Below, one piece after another: positions 10,505-19,375 of a DNA stretch of 64,000 bases. The DNA comes from CAVQEK01 sp963711495 (GTDB lineage Bacteria; Bacteroidota; Bacteroidia; Cytophagales; Cyclobacteriaceae), in contig CAVQEK010000004.1 of the NCBI GenBank assembly GCA_963711495.1, forward strand, positions 1,860,001 through 1,924,000, read 5' to 3'. Every line of letters starts with the position of its first letter. Position 1 is the stretch's first letter. A program made the position numbers and the translations under genes. Under the pieces are notes generated by a model. The model did not search any database and was not told where the DNA came from. It was given only the letters and a program-made list of their open reading frames with translations.

Positions 10505-10840
10505 ATGAATTGTAAAAATCTAATATTTTAACATGCCCTTGTAATGTTCCGGAATTTATTTCCCATCACCCGGCTCGAACAGGCATATTCAACTTTGAGC
10601 GTCAATATTTTGTTCGGGATGTCAGGTAGTGACAAGCCTTCTTTTTGAAGCAATCCAGTTAGTTTTGAATCTACATTGTCCGGTCAATAATATTGAAAAA
10701 AAAGCAAAACAAAGCAATGAAAACAGCAAAATCGCTTAATTTCAAATCAACGATGTTCGCATTGATAGAATGTGTTATATTTTGTTGCAAATGTACAAAT
10801 GGTACATTCAAATAATTAAAACACCCGGATTTTTATAGAT
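10505..10840. promoter_or_regulatory. Divergent intergenic region with a palindrome before GH18
   Basis: No gene is seen. The region separates the FG-GAP gene (minus) from the GH18 gene (plus). At 10790-10808 there is an inverted repeat with perfect 7-base arms, AATGTAC and GTACATT, spaced by 5 bases, about 33 bp before the GH18 start. That fits an operator or activator site for a dimeric regulator. No clean Bacteroidota -33/-7 pair was found. Confidence 0.45.
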
Positions 10841-12019
10841 ATGAATAGAATGGATTCTAAATGGATGAGGAAACTGAGGAGCGTATGGCAGCATTTCCTT
10901 TTAGTCGCAATTTTGATCATCGTGGAACAAGATGGTTTTTCCTTCACAGATGGAAAAGTGATCATAGGATATGTGGGAGCTTTTCACGGCGGCCCAATCG
11001 ATGTAAAACCAGGGGATGCCATGAAGATGAACATTATTAATTATGCCTTTGCCAATGTATTGGATGGCAAAGTGATTGCAGATAAAAGGATGATGAATGA
11101 TTCAGTGAATTTTGCCCATCTACGTGAATTGAAAAGATTTAATCCTAAGCTTAAAATCCTGGTTTCCCTGGGTGGCTGGGGGTGGTCCGGCGGATTTTCG
11201 GATGCGGTGGCGGATGATAGTTCAAGGGAAATCTTTACAAATTCTGCCCTGGGATACCTTAAAAAATTTCAACTGGATGGTATCGATATCGATTGGGAAT
11301 ACCCCGGTCAAATGGGAAACAACAATAAATACAGACAAGCGGATAAGGAAAATCTCTCCTTTATGCTACAACGATTGCGGGAAAAATTGGATAGCCTGGG
11401 AAATATGCAATCCCCGGCTAAACATTATCTCATAACCATGGCGGTAAATGGAAGTCAGAATTTTTTAGACCATACTGAAATGGCATATGATCAACAATAC
11501 CTGGACTATATCAACTTGATGTCCTATGATTTCAGTGGTCCATGGAGTGCTAAAACCGGTCATCATGCCAATCTTTACAATTCAAAATATGATGATACCA
11601 AACTATCTACCGCCACGTCGGTTGATCGATATATCCGGGCTGGCGTTCCCAGGAATAAAATAGTGATTGGCGCAGCTTTTTACGGTCATGGTTGGATTGG
11701 AGTAAATGATGAGCACCATGGTTTATATCAATCCTATCAAGGCAATTTCCAGGATATACCATTATCTTATACCAATATTGATAGTGCACTGGTAAACAAG
11801 CAGGGATTTAAGCGCAAATGGGACAATGCCGCCAAAGCCAATTATCTTTGGAACAAAGACCAAAGAATTTTTATTACTTACGAAAGCGAAAAGGCCATCA
11901 GTGAAAAAGCTGAATTTGTGCGAAAAGAGGAACTAGCCGGTTGCATGTTCTGGCAATATTTTAGCGACAAAAATGGGGATCTATTGGAAGTATTATATCG
12001 CGAATTATTGAAAAAATAG
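10841..12019 (+). CDS. GH18 chitinase-type glycosidase
   Basis: This 392-residue secreted enzyme of glycoside hydrolase family 18 cleaves beta-1,4-linked N-acetylglucosamine. An N-terminal hydrophobic segment (about 15-30) is followed by a TIM barrel. The family signatures are LVSLGGWGW and DGIDIDWEYPG, the latter holding the DxxDxDxE motif with proton donor Glu153. NLMSYDFSG, with its Tyr-Asp that positions the substrate acetamido group, comes later. The motif is chitinase-like (WEYP), not EndoF/EndoH-like, so chitin or the chitobiose core of N-glycans is a better guess than endo-glycosidase action on intact glycans. It ends 1 bp before the next open frame and forms an operon with the six-hairpin gene. 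Confidence 0.88.
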   Translation: MNRMDSKWMRKLRSVWQHFLLVAILIIVEQDGFSFTDGKVIIGYVGAFHGGPIDVKPGDAMKMNIINYAFANVLDGKVIADKRMMNDSVNFAHLRELKRFNPKLKILVSLGGWGWSGGFSDAVADDSSREIFTNSALGYLKKFQLDGIDIDWEYPGQMGNNNKYRQADKENLSFMLQRLREKLDSLGNMQSPAKHYLITMAVNGSQNFLDHTEMAYDQQYLDYINLMSYDFSGPWSAKTGHHANLYNSKYDDTKLSTATSVDRYIRAGVPRNKIVIGAAFYGHGWIGVNDEHHGLYQSYQGNFQDIPLSYTNIDSALVNKQGFKRKWDNAAKANYLWNKDQRIFITYESEKAISEKAEFVRKEELAGCMFWQYFSDKNGDLLEVLYRELLKK

Positions 12020-12059
12020 AATGCCTTCAGTATTCAGGTTAGTCTTAACTTTAATTTCA

Positions 12060-13361
12060 ATGAAAAATAAGATCATATTATTCATATTGCTTTTCGTGGT
12101 AATATTTCAATTTTCCAGGGCCTCGGATGACAATCAAAAATTGGCACAATCAATCCTGACAAATAAAGATTTTGAGCAAGTGAAAAATATGGGAATGGCC
12201 ATTCTCAAAAGCGGATTCAATGCTGGATCGGGTTATCAACAGGTGTGGATCCGGGACATGAATACCTTCATCAAATATTCGCTAGGTGTCATGCCACAAC
12301 AACAGGTGCGGGAAGCGCTTGTCAAATTCCTGTTTTTTCAGGGGTTTGACGGCAACATTGCAGATGGTTATGAGGAGTTGCCTGAAGGGCATACCGTCGA
12401 CAATTACAATCAATTTGCCAGATACGATATGCCCGGATATGCATTTCATAAAAATACGGTAGAAACCGATCAGGAAACATCATTGATTCAGGCCGTCTAT
12501 AAATACATCACAGTGACCGGCGACCGCACGATTTTACAGGAACAAGTTCATGGCCGCATCTTGCTCGATCGATTGGAATTTGCCCTGGATTATCTGATGC
12601 AATACCGATTTAATAAAAAATATGGTCTGATTTGGGGCGCCACTACCACCGACTGGGGTGATGTACAACCACTGGGACCTTTGGGCGTAAAGATGGATGA
12701 ATACACGACGCCGGCGATTGACATTTATGACAATGCGATGTTTCTTATTGCTTTGGACAATTTCATTAATATGACTGACAATGCAGCAGACAAAGCAAAA
12801 TGGAATAATGTACATGATAATGTTATGCAGCATGTCAGAGAATATCTGTGGGACAATGACCATCAGAAATTTCGTCCGCATATCTACATTTTAATGAGTC
12901 CCTTCAAAGGTTTCGACGAAAGCAAGATCTACTATCATGGTGGCACAGCGGTAGCCATTGAGGCGGGGGTGCTCACCAGTGATGAAGTTTTGATTTCATT
13001 GAAGAAAATGAGAGAAGATATGCAGGCTGCAGGTGCGCAATCTATTGGACTCACATTATATCCGCCGTATCCTCAAGGTAGTTTTGAGAATAAAGGTTTT
13101 GGTCCGTATTCCTATCAGAATGGCGGTGACTGGACCTGGTTTGGTGGCAGAATGATCACTCAATTGGTAAGATATGGATATGTCAATGAAGCTTATCAGG
13201 AAATCCGGCCCATGGTGAAAAGGGTCATTGAAAATCATGGTTTCTACGAATGGTACACGATTGAAGGGAAACCCAACGGATCAGGAACGTTTCGTGGTTC
13301 AGCAGGCGTATTGTTGGAAGCAATCGATATGCTCGAAAATTGGGCCAGAGAGCATCAGTGA
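12060..13361 (+). CDS. Secreted six-hairpin glycosidase-like protein
   Basis: The protein is about 433 residues with a signal peptide (MKNKIILFILLFVVIFQFSRA). The body is an (alpha/alpha)6-barrel-type sequence. The near-N-terminal QQVWIRDMNTFIKY resembles the substrate-site WxRD of trehalase, amylo-glucosidase and GH125-like enzymes. Later come IWGATTTDWGD, YHGGTAVAIEAG and YQNGGDWTWFGGRM. I cannot assign a GH family; a proton donor is not evident. I take the ATG at 12060 because it begins the signal peptide; an in-frame ATG at 12021 would add 13 residues. It follows GH18 by only 40 bp, so the two are co-transcribed and probably act on the same polymer. Confidence 0.75.
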   Translation: MKNKIILFILLFVVIFQFSRASDDNQKLAQSILTNKDFEQVKNMGMAILKSGFNAGSGYQQVWIRDMNTFIKYSLGVMPQQQVREALVKFLFFQGFDGNIADGYEELPEGHTVDNYNQFARYDMPGYAFHKNTVETDQETSLIQAVYKYITVTGDRTILQEQVHGRILLDRLEFALDYLMQYRFNKKYGLIWGATTTDWGDVQPLGPLGVKMDEYTTPAIDIYDNAMFLIALDNFINMTDNAADKAKWNNVHDNVMQHVREYLWDNDHQKFRPHIYILMSPFKGFDESKIYYHGGTAVAIEAGVLTSDEVLISLKKMREDMQAAGAQSIGLTLYPPYPQGSFENKGFGPYSYQNGGDWTWFGGRMITQLVRYGYVNEAYQEIRPMVKRVIENHGFYEWYTIEGKPNGSGTFRGSAGVLLEAIDMLENWAREHQ

Positions 13362-13453
13362 CCCCATTAATATCCTTATTAACAATCGTATCGATTGATG
13401 TACTGAAGTTTATTAATTGTGGTTGTTTGACATCTAATATTGACCCAAATATA

Positions 13454-13492
13454 TGCAAACGTTTGCAAGAAATGATACATTAATTATCTTTG
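13454..13492 (+). promoter_or_regulatory. LacI-type operator overlapping a -33/-7 promoter for GH105
   Basis: TGCAAACGTTTGCA at 13454-13467 is a perfect 14-bp palindrome with the central CG typical of LacI-family operators. Its right half contains the -33 element TTTG (13462-13465). Exactly 19 bp later comes TATCTTTG (13485-13492), which matches the Bacteroidota -7 consensus TAnnTTTG. Repression by blocking the -33 contact is the simple reading. The predicted start of transcription lies near 13499, leaving a leader of roughly 75 bases before the GH105 start codon. No LacI-family gene is in the window. Confidence 0.8.
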
Positions 13493-13572
13493 ATTTTCAT
13501 AGTCTTGTTTGTTCAAGTCGATTCAAATGAATATTATTTTAAGGTTATTGTATTACATAGAAATCTAAAGAA

Positions 13573-14694
13573 ATGAAAAGCACCAGACACCCAATCGTCG
13601 TTCTCATCATGGTATGCCTTGTTATCAGTAGTTTTATGTTAGCTTCTGGAAATGACGTATTTAGAACGCGCACGATTAAAAAAACCATGCTCAAGGCGGC
13701 AAAATGGCAACTTGCAAACCCAAAACACGATTTACATGACTGGACCAACGGCGCCCTTTATGCAGGAATCATGGAGGCCTACAAAGCTACTGGAGCAAAA
13801 TCACTTTATAAAGCCATGATCTCCATGGGAAATGAGAACAATTGGACTCCCGGAAAACGCTTACAACACGCAGACGATTATGCCATTGGCCAAACCTATA
13901 TTGATCTGTATCGCTTGACCAATGATCCAAAGATGATCAAGGCACTGAAAGATTCTTTGGATAAATTTGTCAGTACACCATATAAAACCGAAGACATCAG
14001 GAAGACAACCTGGTGGTGGTGTGACGCCCTTTTTATGATGCCTCCTACCCTTGTAAAAATGGGCGTGACGTTGAACAATCCTCGCTATCTGCAAGTGAGT
14101 GATTCACTATTCCATGCAACCTATGATTTGTTGTATAATAAACAGGAGCATCTTTTTGCGAGGGACCTCCGGTATGTTTGGCAAACGGGAGGAGAAAATC
14201 TCAAAGAATCCAATGGAAAGAAAATTTTCTGGTCACGGGGCAATGGCTGGGTTTTAGGAGGTTTGGTGCGGGTTTTATCAGAATTGCCAAAAGATTATGC
14301 CGATCGTGATTTTTACATCAATTTGTACAAGCAAATGGCAGAACGTGTGGCCGGCCTTCAAATGGAAGATGGTCTTTGGCGTGCCAGTATGCTGGATCCG
14401 GAGGCATATCCCGGTGGTGAAGCCAGTGGATCGGGATTTTTCTGTTATGCCCTGGCCTGGGGAATCGATAATAATATTTTGAGTACCAATCAATATTTAC
14501 CAGTGGTGAAAAAAGCATGGACAGCGCTGAATGGTCTTGTTCATGACAATGGAATGGTGGGTTGGGTGCAGCCGATAGGTGCAGATCCACGTAAAAACTT
14601 CAGTGCCGATAGCTGGGAAGTGTACGGTACCGGGGCTTTTTTGCTCGCCGGAAGCGAGGTACTGAAGCTGGCCGAAGACAATAAGCTGCAATGA
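13573..14694 (+). CDS. GH105-type unsaturated rhamnogalacturonyl/uronyl hydrolase
   Basis: This 373-residue secreted hydrolase (hydrophobic segment about 9-25) resembles YteR/RhiN of family GH105, with GH88 as the alternative. These remove the 4,5-unsaturated uronic acid that polysaccharide lyases leave on oligosaccharides, by hydrating the double bond. The family motifs are visible: HADDYAIGQTYIDLY (Asp101/Asp102) and WWWCDALFMMPP with candidate catalytic Asp151. WSRGNGWVLGGLVRVL and a C-terminal GTGAFLLAGSEV follow. It stands between the GH18 pair and the sugar-acid operon and could feed uronates into the latter. The upstream LacI-type operator indicates induction by a sugar. Confidence 0.88.
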   Translation: MKSTRHPIVVLIMVCLVISSFMLASGNDVFRTRTIKKTMLKAAKWQLANPKHDLHDWTNGALYAGIMEAYKATGAKSLYKAMISMGNENNWTPGKRLQHADDYAIGQTYIDLYRLTNDPKMIKALKDSLDKFVSTPYKTEDIRKTTWWWCDALFMMPPTLVKMGVTLNNPRYLQVSDSLFHATYDLLYNKQEHLFARDLRYVWQTGGENLKESNGKKIFWSRGNGWVLGGLVRVLSELPKDYADRDFYINLYKQMAERVAGLQMEDGLWRASMLDPEAYPGGEASGSGFFCYALAWGIDNNILSTNQYLPVVKKAWTALNGLVHDNGMVGWVQPIGADPRKNFSADSWEVYGTGAFLLAGSEVLKLAEDNKLQ

Positions 14695-15016
14695 TCTGAT
14701 AAACGGAGATATGGCCTGTCACCCCTGATGCCTTAAGAAAGGCACATGGATCTGAGCATTAGTCTCAGTGGTAGGGCTCTTTGAAATTTTTGTTTCTCCG
14801 GATAATATGCTGTATATTTTCTATTATGTTGTTATACCTATTGACCATCCTTGGCACATTGACTGTTCTACTTTTAAATGTTTCTGCATTGAGGTTTTTT
14901 CTGGCTAGGCCAGAGGAGTTGGGCGGTAATAATTTATACCGTCTTCATCAATTTGAGCATTCAAGGTTAACTTATCACCCTTCTATTCTATATCGAGTGG
15001 TTAAAGATATGCATCA
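14695..15016. other. Gap between GH105 and the sugar-acid operon
   Basis: No convincing gene. A 79-codon frame beginning with TTG at 14781 and ending at 15020 would overlap the next gene by 4 bp and encodes a hydrophobic N-terminus, but it has no recognisable relatives, so I do not call it. A weak hairpin (CTGAG/CTCAG) lies near 14753-14769. The promoter of the sugar-acid operon should be here but I cannot point to it. Confidence 0.35.
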
Positions 15017-16246
15017 ATGAAAATCATTAAAGTAGAAGCATTTTTGATGTCTTATCCAATGCCGGAAACCATCCGCCTTCCCTTTTGGGCTGGTGAAAGA
15101 ACGATTGTAAAACGAGATGCCATGTTGATCAGAATCACCACGGATAATGGCCTCAAAGGCTACGCTCCGGGTCCTGCTCATGTTGTGGCAAAAAAGGAAA
15201 TTGAAGAGATCATTGGACCTTTTTTAATAGGGCGGGACCCTTTAAAATGGAAAAACTTCAATTTTAAGCACAATCAAGGGGTGGACAAGACATACCATGC
15301 CGTTGAAATTGGCTTGCTGGATTTATGCGCTAAATATGAAGTTTGTTCTTTGTCGGAACTTGTTGGAGGGCGAAAGCGGGATCGGATTAAACTTTATGGC
15401 AGTGCTGGCATGTACATGACCCCTGAGCAATATGCAGAGGAGGCTGCGGCCATTGCGGGGATGGGTTTTTTTGGCTATAAAATGAGACCGGCTCTGGGCC
15501 CTGAAGAAGATTTGAGAACGGCAGAACTCATGCGCAAAGCCGTGGGACCTGAAATGGGGTTGATGATCGACGCCCATACCTGGTGGAGGATGGGAGATAA
15601 AAATTATACCATTGATATTATTACCGGATTGGCTGGGGAAATGGCAAAATATGGCCCAACCTGGCTCGAAGAACCGTTGCCTCCTGATGATCACCTCGCA
15701 TATGCACAACTTCGAAGAAACACTAAAATACCCATCGCTTCCGGTGAGCATGAACAGTCTTTGGAGGGATTTCAGGATATGATTTCGAGTGGTGCCGTTG
15801 ATTATGTTCAAATGGATATTTGCTGCCAGGGAGGATTTGAGATGGGAAAAAAGGTGTTTGAATCAACGGAAAAAGCCGGATTGAAGTTTGCCTTTCATAG
15901 CTGGGGAACTATGCTGGAAGTATTAGCGGCGGCCCAATTCGGTATATGTTGGCCTGAGCATGTGGTAGAATGGCTGGAATATCCGTGTTATTCGAACGTG
16001 AATGCCGTCGGAATGTATCCTTTTCCACTCGCCGGCGAAATACTCAAGGAGCAACTTTCGATAAAAAGTGGGTATCTCCAAGTTCCGGATGCTCCCGGAA
16101 TAGGTATCGAAATCAATGAAGAAGTAATTACGAAATACCCATTCATCGAAGGCCCATGGTCTTTTTTTACGCTCGACAATTCCCATGAAACCATTGCTGT
16201 CACCGGTGATCATAGTGTTAAATGGGTTAAAGATCAAGTGCGATGA
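15017..16246 (+). CDS. Enolase-superfamily sugar-acid dehydratase (mandelate racemase/MLE type)
   Basis: This 409-residue cytoplasmic enzyme of the enolase superfamily abstracts the proton alpha to a carboxylate with Mg2+ help. It has the N-terminal capping domain and a barrel with Lys155 and Arg157 (YKMR, a KxR in place of the usual KxK). Metal ligands are near Asp185 (MIDAHTWW), Glu218/219 (EEP) and Glu244 (SGEHE), and a candidate base is His294 (FAFHSWGT). The exact acid is not readable; a hexonate or aldarate dehydratase fits the neighbours. It is the first gene of a four-gene operon and its stop overlaps the GntP start by 4 bp. Confidence 0.85.
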   Translation: MKIIKVEAFLMSYPMPETIRLPFWAGERTIVKRDAMLIRITTDNGLKGYAPGPAHVVAKKEIEEIIGPFLIGRDPLKWKNFNFKHNQGVDKTYHAVEIGLLDLCAKYEVCSLSELVGGRKRDRIKLYGSAGMYMTPEQYAEEAAAIAGMGFFGYKMRPALGPEEDLRTAELMRKAVGPEMGLMIDAHTWWRMGDKNYTIDIITGLAGEMAKYGPTWLEEPLPPDDHLAYAQLRRNTKIPIASGEHEQSLEGFQDMISSGAVDYVQMDICCQGGFEMGKKVFESTEKAGLKFAFHSWGTMLEVLAAAQFGICWPEHVVEWLEYPCYSNVNAVGMYPFPLAGEILKEQLSIKSGYLQVPDAPGIGIEINEEVITKYPFIEGPWSFFTLDNSHETIAVTGDHSVKWVKDQVR

Positions 16247-17679
16247 ATCCTTTTTTGTTGTTACTTATTGGTATTGTTGTGGTTGTTGTGGGCATTCTCG
16301 TGTTGCGTTTGCATCCTTTTCTTGCGCTGGTTTTAGGAGCGTTTTCTGTGGGATTATTAACTTCTGAAAAACTGATACTCGATTATGCACTACATGCAAA
16401 ATTAGGTTCGAATGAGGCCATGGAAATGGCCCGCCAATCTGTGGGGAAAAGGATCGCAATGGCTTTCGGCAATACCTGTTCCAAAGTTGGGATTCTAATT
16501 GCGATGGCTTCAGTGATCGGCGGATCCTTGCTTAAAAGTGGTGCCGCAGAGCGTATTGTTCGCTCATCGTTGCGCCTTTTTGGTGAAAAAAATGCCCCTG
16601 TAGCCCTTATTGCCAGTAGCTTTACCTTGGGTATCCCGGTATTTTTTGATACCGTTTTTTATTTGATGATTCCATTGGTTAAGGCATTGGCAATTCGCAC
16701 TAAAAAAAATTATGCCCTTTATCTAATGGCGATCATTGCAGGTGGTGTTATGGCCCACTCCCTTGTGCCGCCCACGCCTGGACCTTTGTTTGTGGCCGGT
16801 GAATTGGGTGTTAATGTGGGAGTGATGATGCTCGGAGGAATTGTATTTGGGATCATCACCGTGACCGCTGGATATGCCTATGCGCTCTGGGCCAATCGTA
16901 AATGGACCGTGCCGGTCAGGGCGTTGAATGAAACTTCATTAGAAGAGTTGGAGGCAATGACAAACCGGGAAGAACGAGCACTGCCTCCTTTATGGTTGTC
17001 ACTGCTGCCAATTTTATTGCCGGTGGTGCTTATTGCCGGTAATACTATTATTCAGGTCACACTGGGTACAAAGTCTGATCTGACAGGTTGGGAGCTGGAT
17101 TTACAGAGTTTTTTCCGTAGCGTTGGCGATAGCAATTTGGCATTGACCATTGCTGCCGGTATTGCCATCATCACGTTGACGTATAAAATCCGGGAACGGA
17201 CAGTCATTAAGAAAACCATACTAGACGCACTTTCCAGCGCAGGAGTGATAATCCTTATTACCAGTGCAGGCGGGGCATTCGGCAATATGCTGAACCAGAC
17301 AGATATTGGATTCAGGGTCAAGGAATTGGCGACGATCTACCAAATTTCCTTATTACCACTCGCATTTTTAGTTACCGCCCTGGTACGTACCGCCCAGGGA
17401 TCGGCAACGGTAGCGATGATCACCGCCGTGGGAATTTTGGGAGCAATCGCCACTACACCACACAGTTTGCATTTTCATCCCGTGTATCTGGCGCTGGCTA
17501 TTGGCTGTGGTTCTAAGTTATTTCCATGGATGAATGATAGCGGCTTCTGGATCATCTGCAAAATGAGCGGTATGACAGAAGCTGAAACAATAAAGAATTT
17601 TTCATTTTTACTGAGCGTGATGGGTATTGTTGGCCTGATCGCCATTATGATTGCGGCTAAATTTTTACCGATGGTTTAA
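16243..17679 (+). CDS. GntP-family gluconate/sugar-acid permease
   Basis: This 478-residue polytopic inner-membrane protein of the GntP family imports gluconate-like or aldarate-like acids with protons. The N-terminus MNPFLLLLIGIVVVVVGILV, the conserved GIPVFFDTVFYLMIPL, LVPPTPGPL and TAQGSATVAMIT segments, and the final GSKLFPWMNDSGFWI are all typical. Length is slightly above the usual 440-450. Translation is coupled to the dehydratase by an ATGA overlap, and the aldolase starts 12 bp downstream. The context says its cargo is the substrate of the dehydratase. Confidence 0.93.
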   Translation: MNPFLLLLIGIVVVVVGILVLRLHPFLALVLGAFSVGLLTSEKLILDYALHAKLGSNEAMEMARQSVGKRIAMAFGNTCSKVGILIAMASVIGGSLLKSGAAERIVRSSLRLFGEKNAPVALIASSFTLGIPVFFDTVFYLMIPLVKALAIRTKKNYALYLMAIIAGGVMAHSLVPPTPGPLFVAGELGVNVGVMMLGGIVFGIITVTAGYAYALWANRKWTVPVRALNETSLEELEAMTNREERALPPLWLSLLPILLPVVLIAGNTIIQVTLGTKSDLTGWELDLQSFFRSVGDSNLALTIAAGIAIITLTYKIRERTVIKKTILDALSSAGVIILITSAGGAFGNMLNQTDIGFRVKELATIYQISLLPLAFLVTALVRTAQGSATVAMITAVGILGAIATTPHSLHFHPVYLALAIGCGSKLFPWMNDSGFWIICKMSGMTEAETIKNFSFLLSVMGIVGLIAIMIAAKFLPMV

Positions 17680-17691
17680 ACAATTTAAGTA

Positions 17692-18462
17692 ATGGGAAAT
17701 TTGAAACAAAGATTGAAAAATGGGGGGGCGGCACATGGATGCTGGTTAAATACCGGATCTTCCCTGGCGGCTGAGATCATTGGAAAATCAGGCTTTGATT
17801 GGGTGTTGATAGACCTGGAGCATGGTATTGGGGATGAAAAAGACGCTTTTCACCAGTTGCAGGCGTTAGCATCGACCAATACGACTCCAATCGTAAGGAT
17901 ACAAAGTCTTTTCAGGCATAAAGTTCAACGCATGCTGGATATGGGGGCAGCGGGAATTATGTTTCCGCAAATCAAAAGTGTGGACGAAGCCAAATTTGCA
18001 GCAGAAGCAATGCGTTATCCTCCAGATGGCATCAGGGGTGTGGCAGTCATGATCAGGGCAACAGATTTTGGAGCCTCACTCGAAGAATATCATAAAAATG
18101 CCAAAGGAGATCTGTTGGGCATTATCCAGATTGAAACATTGGAAGCCCTGGAAAACCTGGATAAAATTGCAGCTATTGACGGTGTCGATGTTTTGTTCAT
18201 TGGTCCGTCAGATCTTACAATGTCTATGGGCATTTTCAGGCAATTTGATCACAAACAATATCAGGAAGCCATTACTGCTACCGCCAGAATCGCCCTTAAA
18301 CATGGAAAAACCGCTGGAATACTTATGTCTGACCCGGGTCAGTATGCGATGTATTATGATGTTGGCTTTCGCTTTATCGCTTGTGGCGCAGACGGGACAT
18401 TTCTAAAAAACGGAGCGGCCAATATGGCATCTGAACTCAACGCATTTAGAAAAAAATTATAG
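17692..18462 (+). CDS. HpcH/HpaI-family 2-keto-3-deoxy acid aldolase (GarL-like)
   Basis: This 256-residue class II aldolase cleaves 2-keto-3-deoxy acids such as 5-keto-4-deoxyglucarate into pyruvate and an aldehyde (tartronate semialdehyde for aldarates). Visible active-site elements are DLEHG (His44), VRI (Arg69), metal ligands Glu148 (IQIET) and Asp174 (GPSDL), and the AAGIMFPQIKS loop. Length matches GarL/HpaI. It sits between the permease and a GarR-type reductase, the order expected for aldarate catabolism. The exact substrate is inferred from context. Confidence 0.9.
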   Translation: MGNLKQRLKNGGAAHGCWLNTGSSLAAEIIGKSGFDWVLIDLEHGIGDEKDAFHQLQALASTNTTPIVRIQSLFRHKVQRMLDMGAAGIMFPQIKSVDEAKFAAEAMRYPPDGIRGVAVMIRATDFGASLEEYHKNAKGDLLGIIQIETLEALENLDKIAAIDGVDVLFIGPSDLTMSMGIFRQFDHKQYQEAITATARIALKHGKTAGILMSDPGQYAMYYDVGFRFIACGADGTFLKNGAANMASELNAFRKKL

Positions 18463-18486
18463 TAGTAATTTCTAATAACAAGAATT

Positions 18487-19365
18487 ATGGAAAAATTAGG
18501 ATTTATAGGATTAGGCATCATGGGAAAACCCATGTCAAAACATTTGATCAAAGCCGGACATGAACTTACCATCCTCAGCAAAAGTCATAGCGCAAAGGAA
18601 CTGTCGCAGGAAGGGGCTAATCTTGTAAGCTCGCCAAAAGAAGTAGCCGAACGCAGTGATATTATCATTACATGCCTCCCTGATTCACCCGAAGTTGAAG
18701 GTGTGTTCTTTGGAAAAAATGGAATAATGGAAGGACTGAGTCAGGGCAAGCTGTATATTGATATGTCCACCATCGCACCTGCCACATCAATAAATATTTA
18801 CAACGAGTTGAAGAAAAAAGGTGTAGAAGCGCTGGATGCACCGGTTTCAGGAGGACAAGGCGGAGCAGAAGCAGGTACCCTTTCGATCATGGCAGGAGGT
18901 TCGCAACAGGCATTTGATCGGGCACTTCCGGTTTTTGAAAAAATGGGTAAGAATATTGTGAGAATTGGTGATGCCGGAGCCGGTCAAACCGCCAAGGCCT
19001 GTAACCAGATCATTGTGGGGATGACTATACAGGCCGTGGCTGAGGCGCTTACACTGGCAAAAAAAGCGGGGGTAGACATCAAAAAAGTACGGGAAGCGTT
19101 GCTGGGTGGATTCGCCCAAAGCAAGATCCTCGACCTGCACGGACAGCGGGTTATTGATCGAAATTTCAAACCTGGATTTAAGATAGAATTGCATCGCAAG
19201 GATATGAATATTGCCCTGCAAACAGGGAGGGCACTTTCAGTTCCGCTTTTAGGCAGTGCTCAGGTGGCTGCTCAAATGGATGCACTTATTGCCAAAAACA
19301 AAGGCACACTCGATCACAGTGCCTTGGTATTATTACTCGAGGAACTTTCCGGACTGGATTCTTGA
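18487..19365 (+). CDS. Tartronate semialdehyde reductase / 3-hydroxyisobutyrate dehydrogenase family
   Basis: This 292-residue NAD(P)-dependent beta-hydroxyacid dehydrogenase has the N-terminal Rossmann motif GFIGLGIMGKPM (GxGxxG at residues 8-13). The substrate-site signature DAPVSGGQGGAEAGTL and the catalytic lysine in GAGQTAKACNQI (Lys170) follow. Reduction of tartronate semialdehyde from the aldolase to glycerate is the role expected from its place in the operon; 3-hydroxyisobutyrate dehydrogenase or succinic semialdehyde reductase activity cannot be excluded by sequence. It ends 11 bp before the convergent glucarate dehydratase gene. Confidence 0.9.
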   Translation: MEKLGFIGLGIMGKPMSKHLIKAGHELTILSKSHSAKELSQEGANLVSSPKEVAERSDIIITCLPDSPEVEGVFFGKNGIMEGLSQGKLYIDMSTIAPATSINIYNELKKKGVEALDAPVSGGQGGAEAGTLSIMAGGSQQAFDRALPVFEKMGKNIVRIGDAGAGQTAKACNQIIVGMTIQAVAEALTLAKKAGVDIKKVREALLGGFAQSKILDLHGQRVIDRNFKPGFKIELHRKDMNIALQTGRALSVPLLGSAQVAAQMDALIAKNKGTLDHSALVLLLEELSGLDS

Positions 19366-19375
19366 ATAAAATTTA

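Noticed and set aside
14781..15020. TTG-initiated 79-codon frame overlapping the start of the sugar-acid operon
   Set aside because: Hydrophobic N-terminus and 4-bp overlap look attractive, but the start is rare, the sequence resembles no family, and it could be chance in AT-rich leader DNA.
15323..15811. Open frame of 162 codons on the minus strand inside the enolase-family gene
   Set aside because: Antisense to a clear enzyme with active-site residues; no recognisable protein features.
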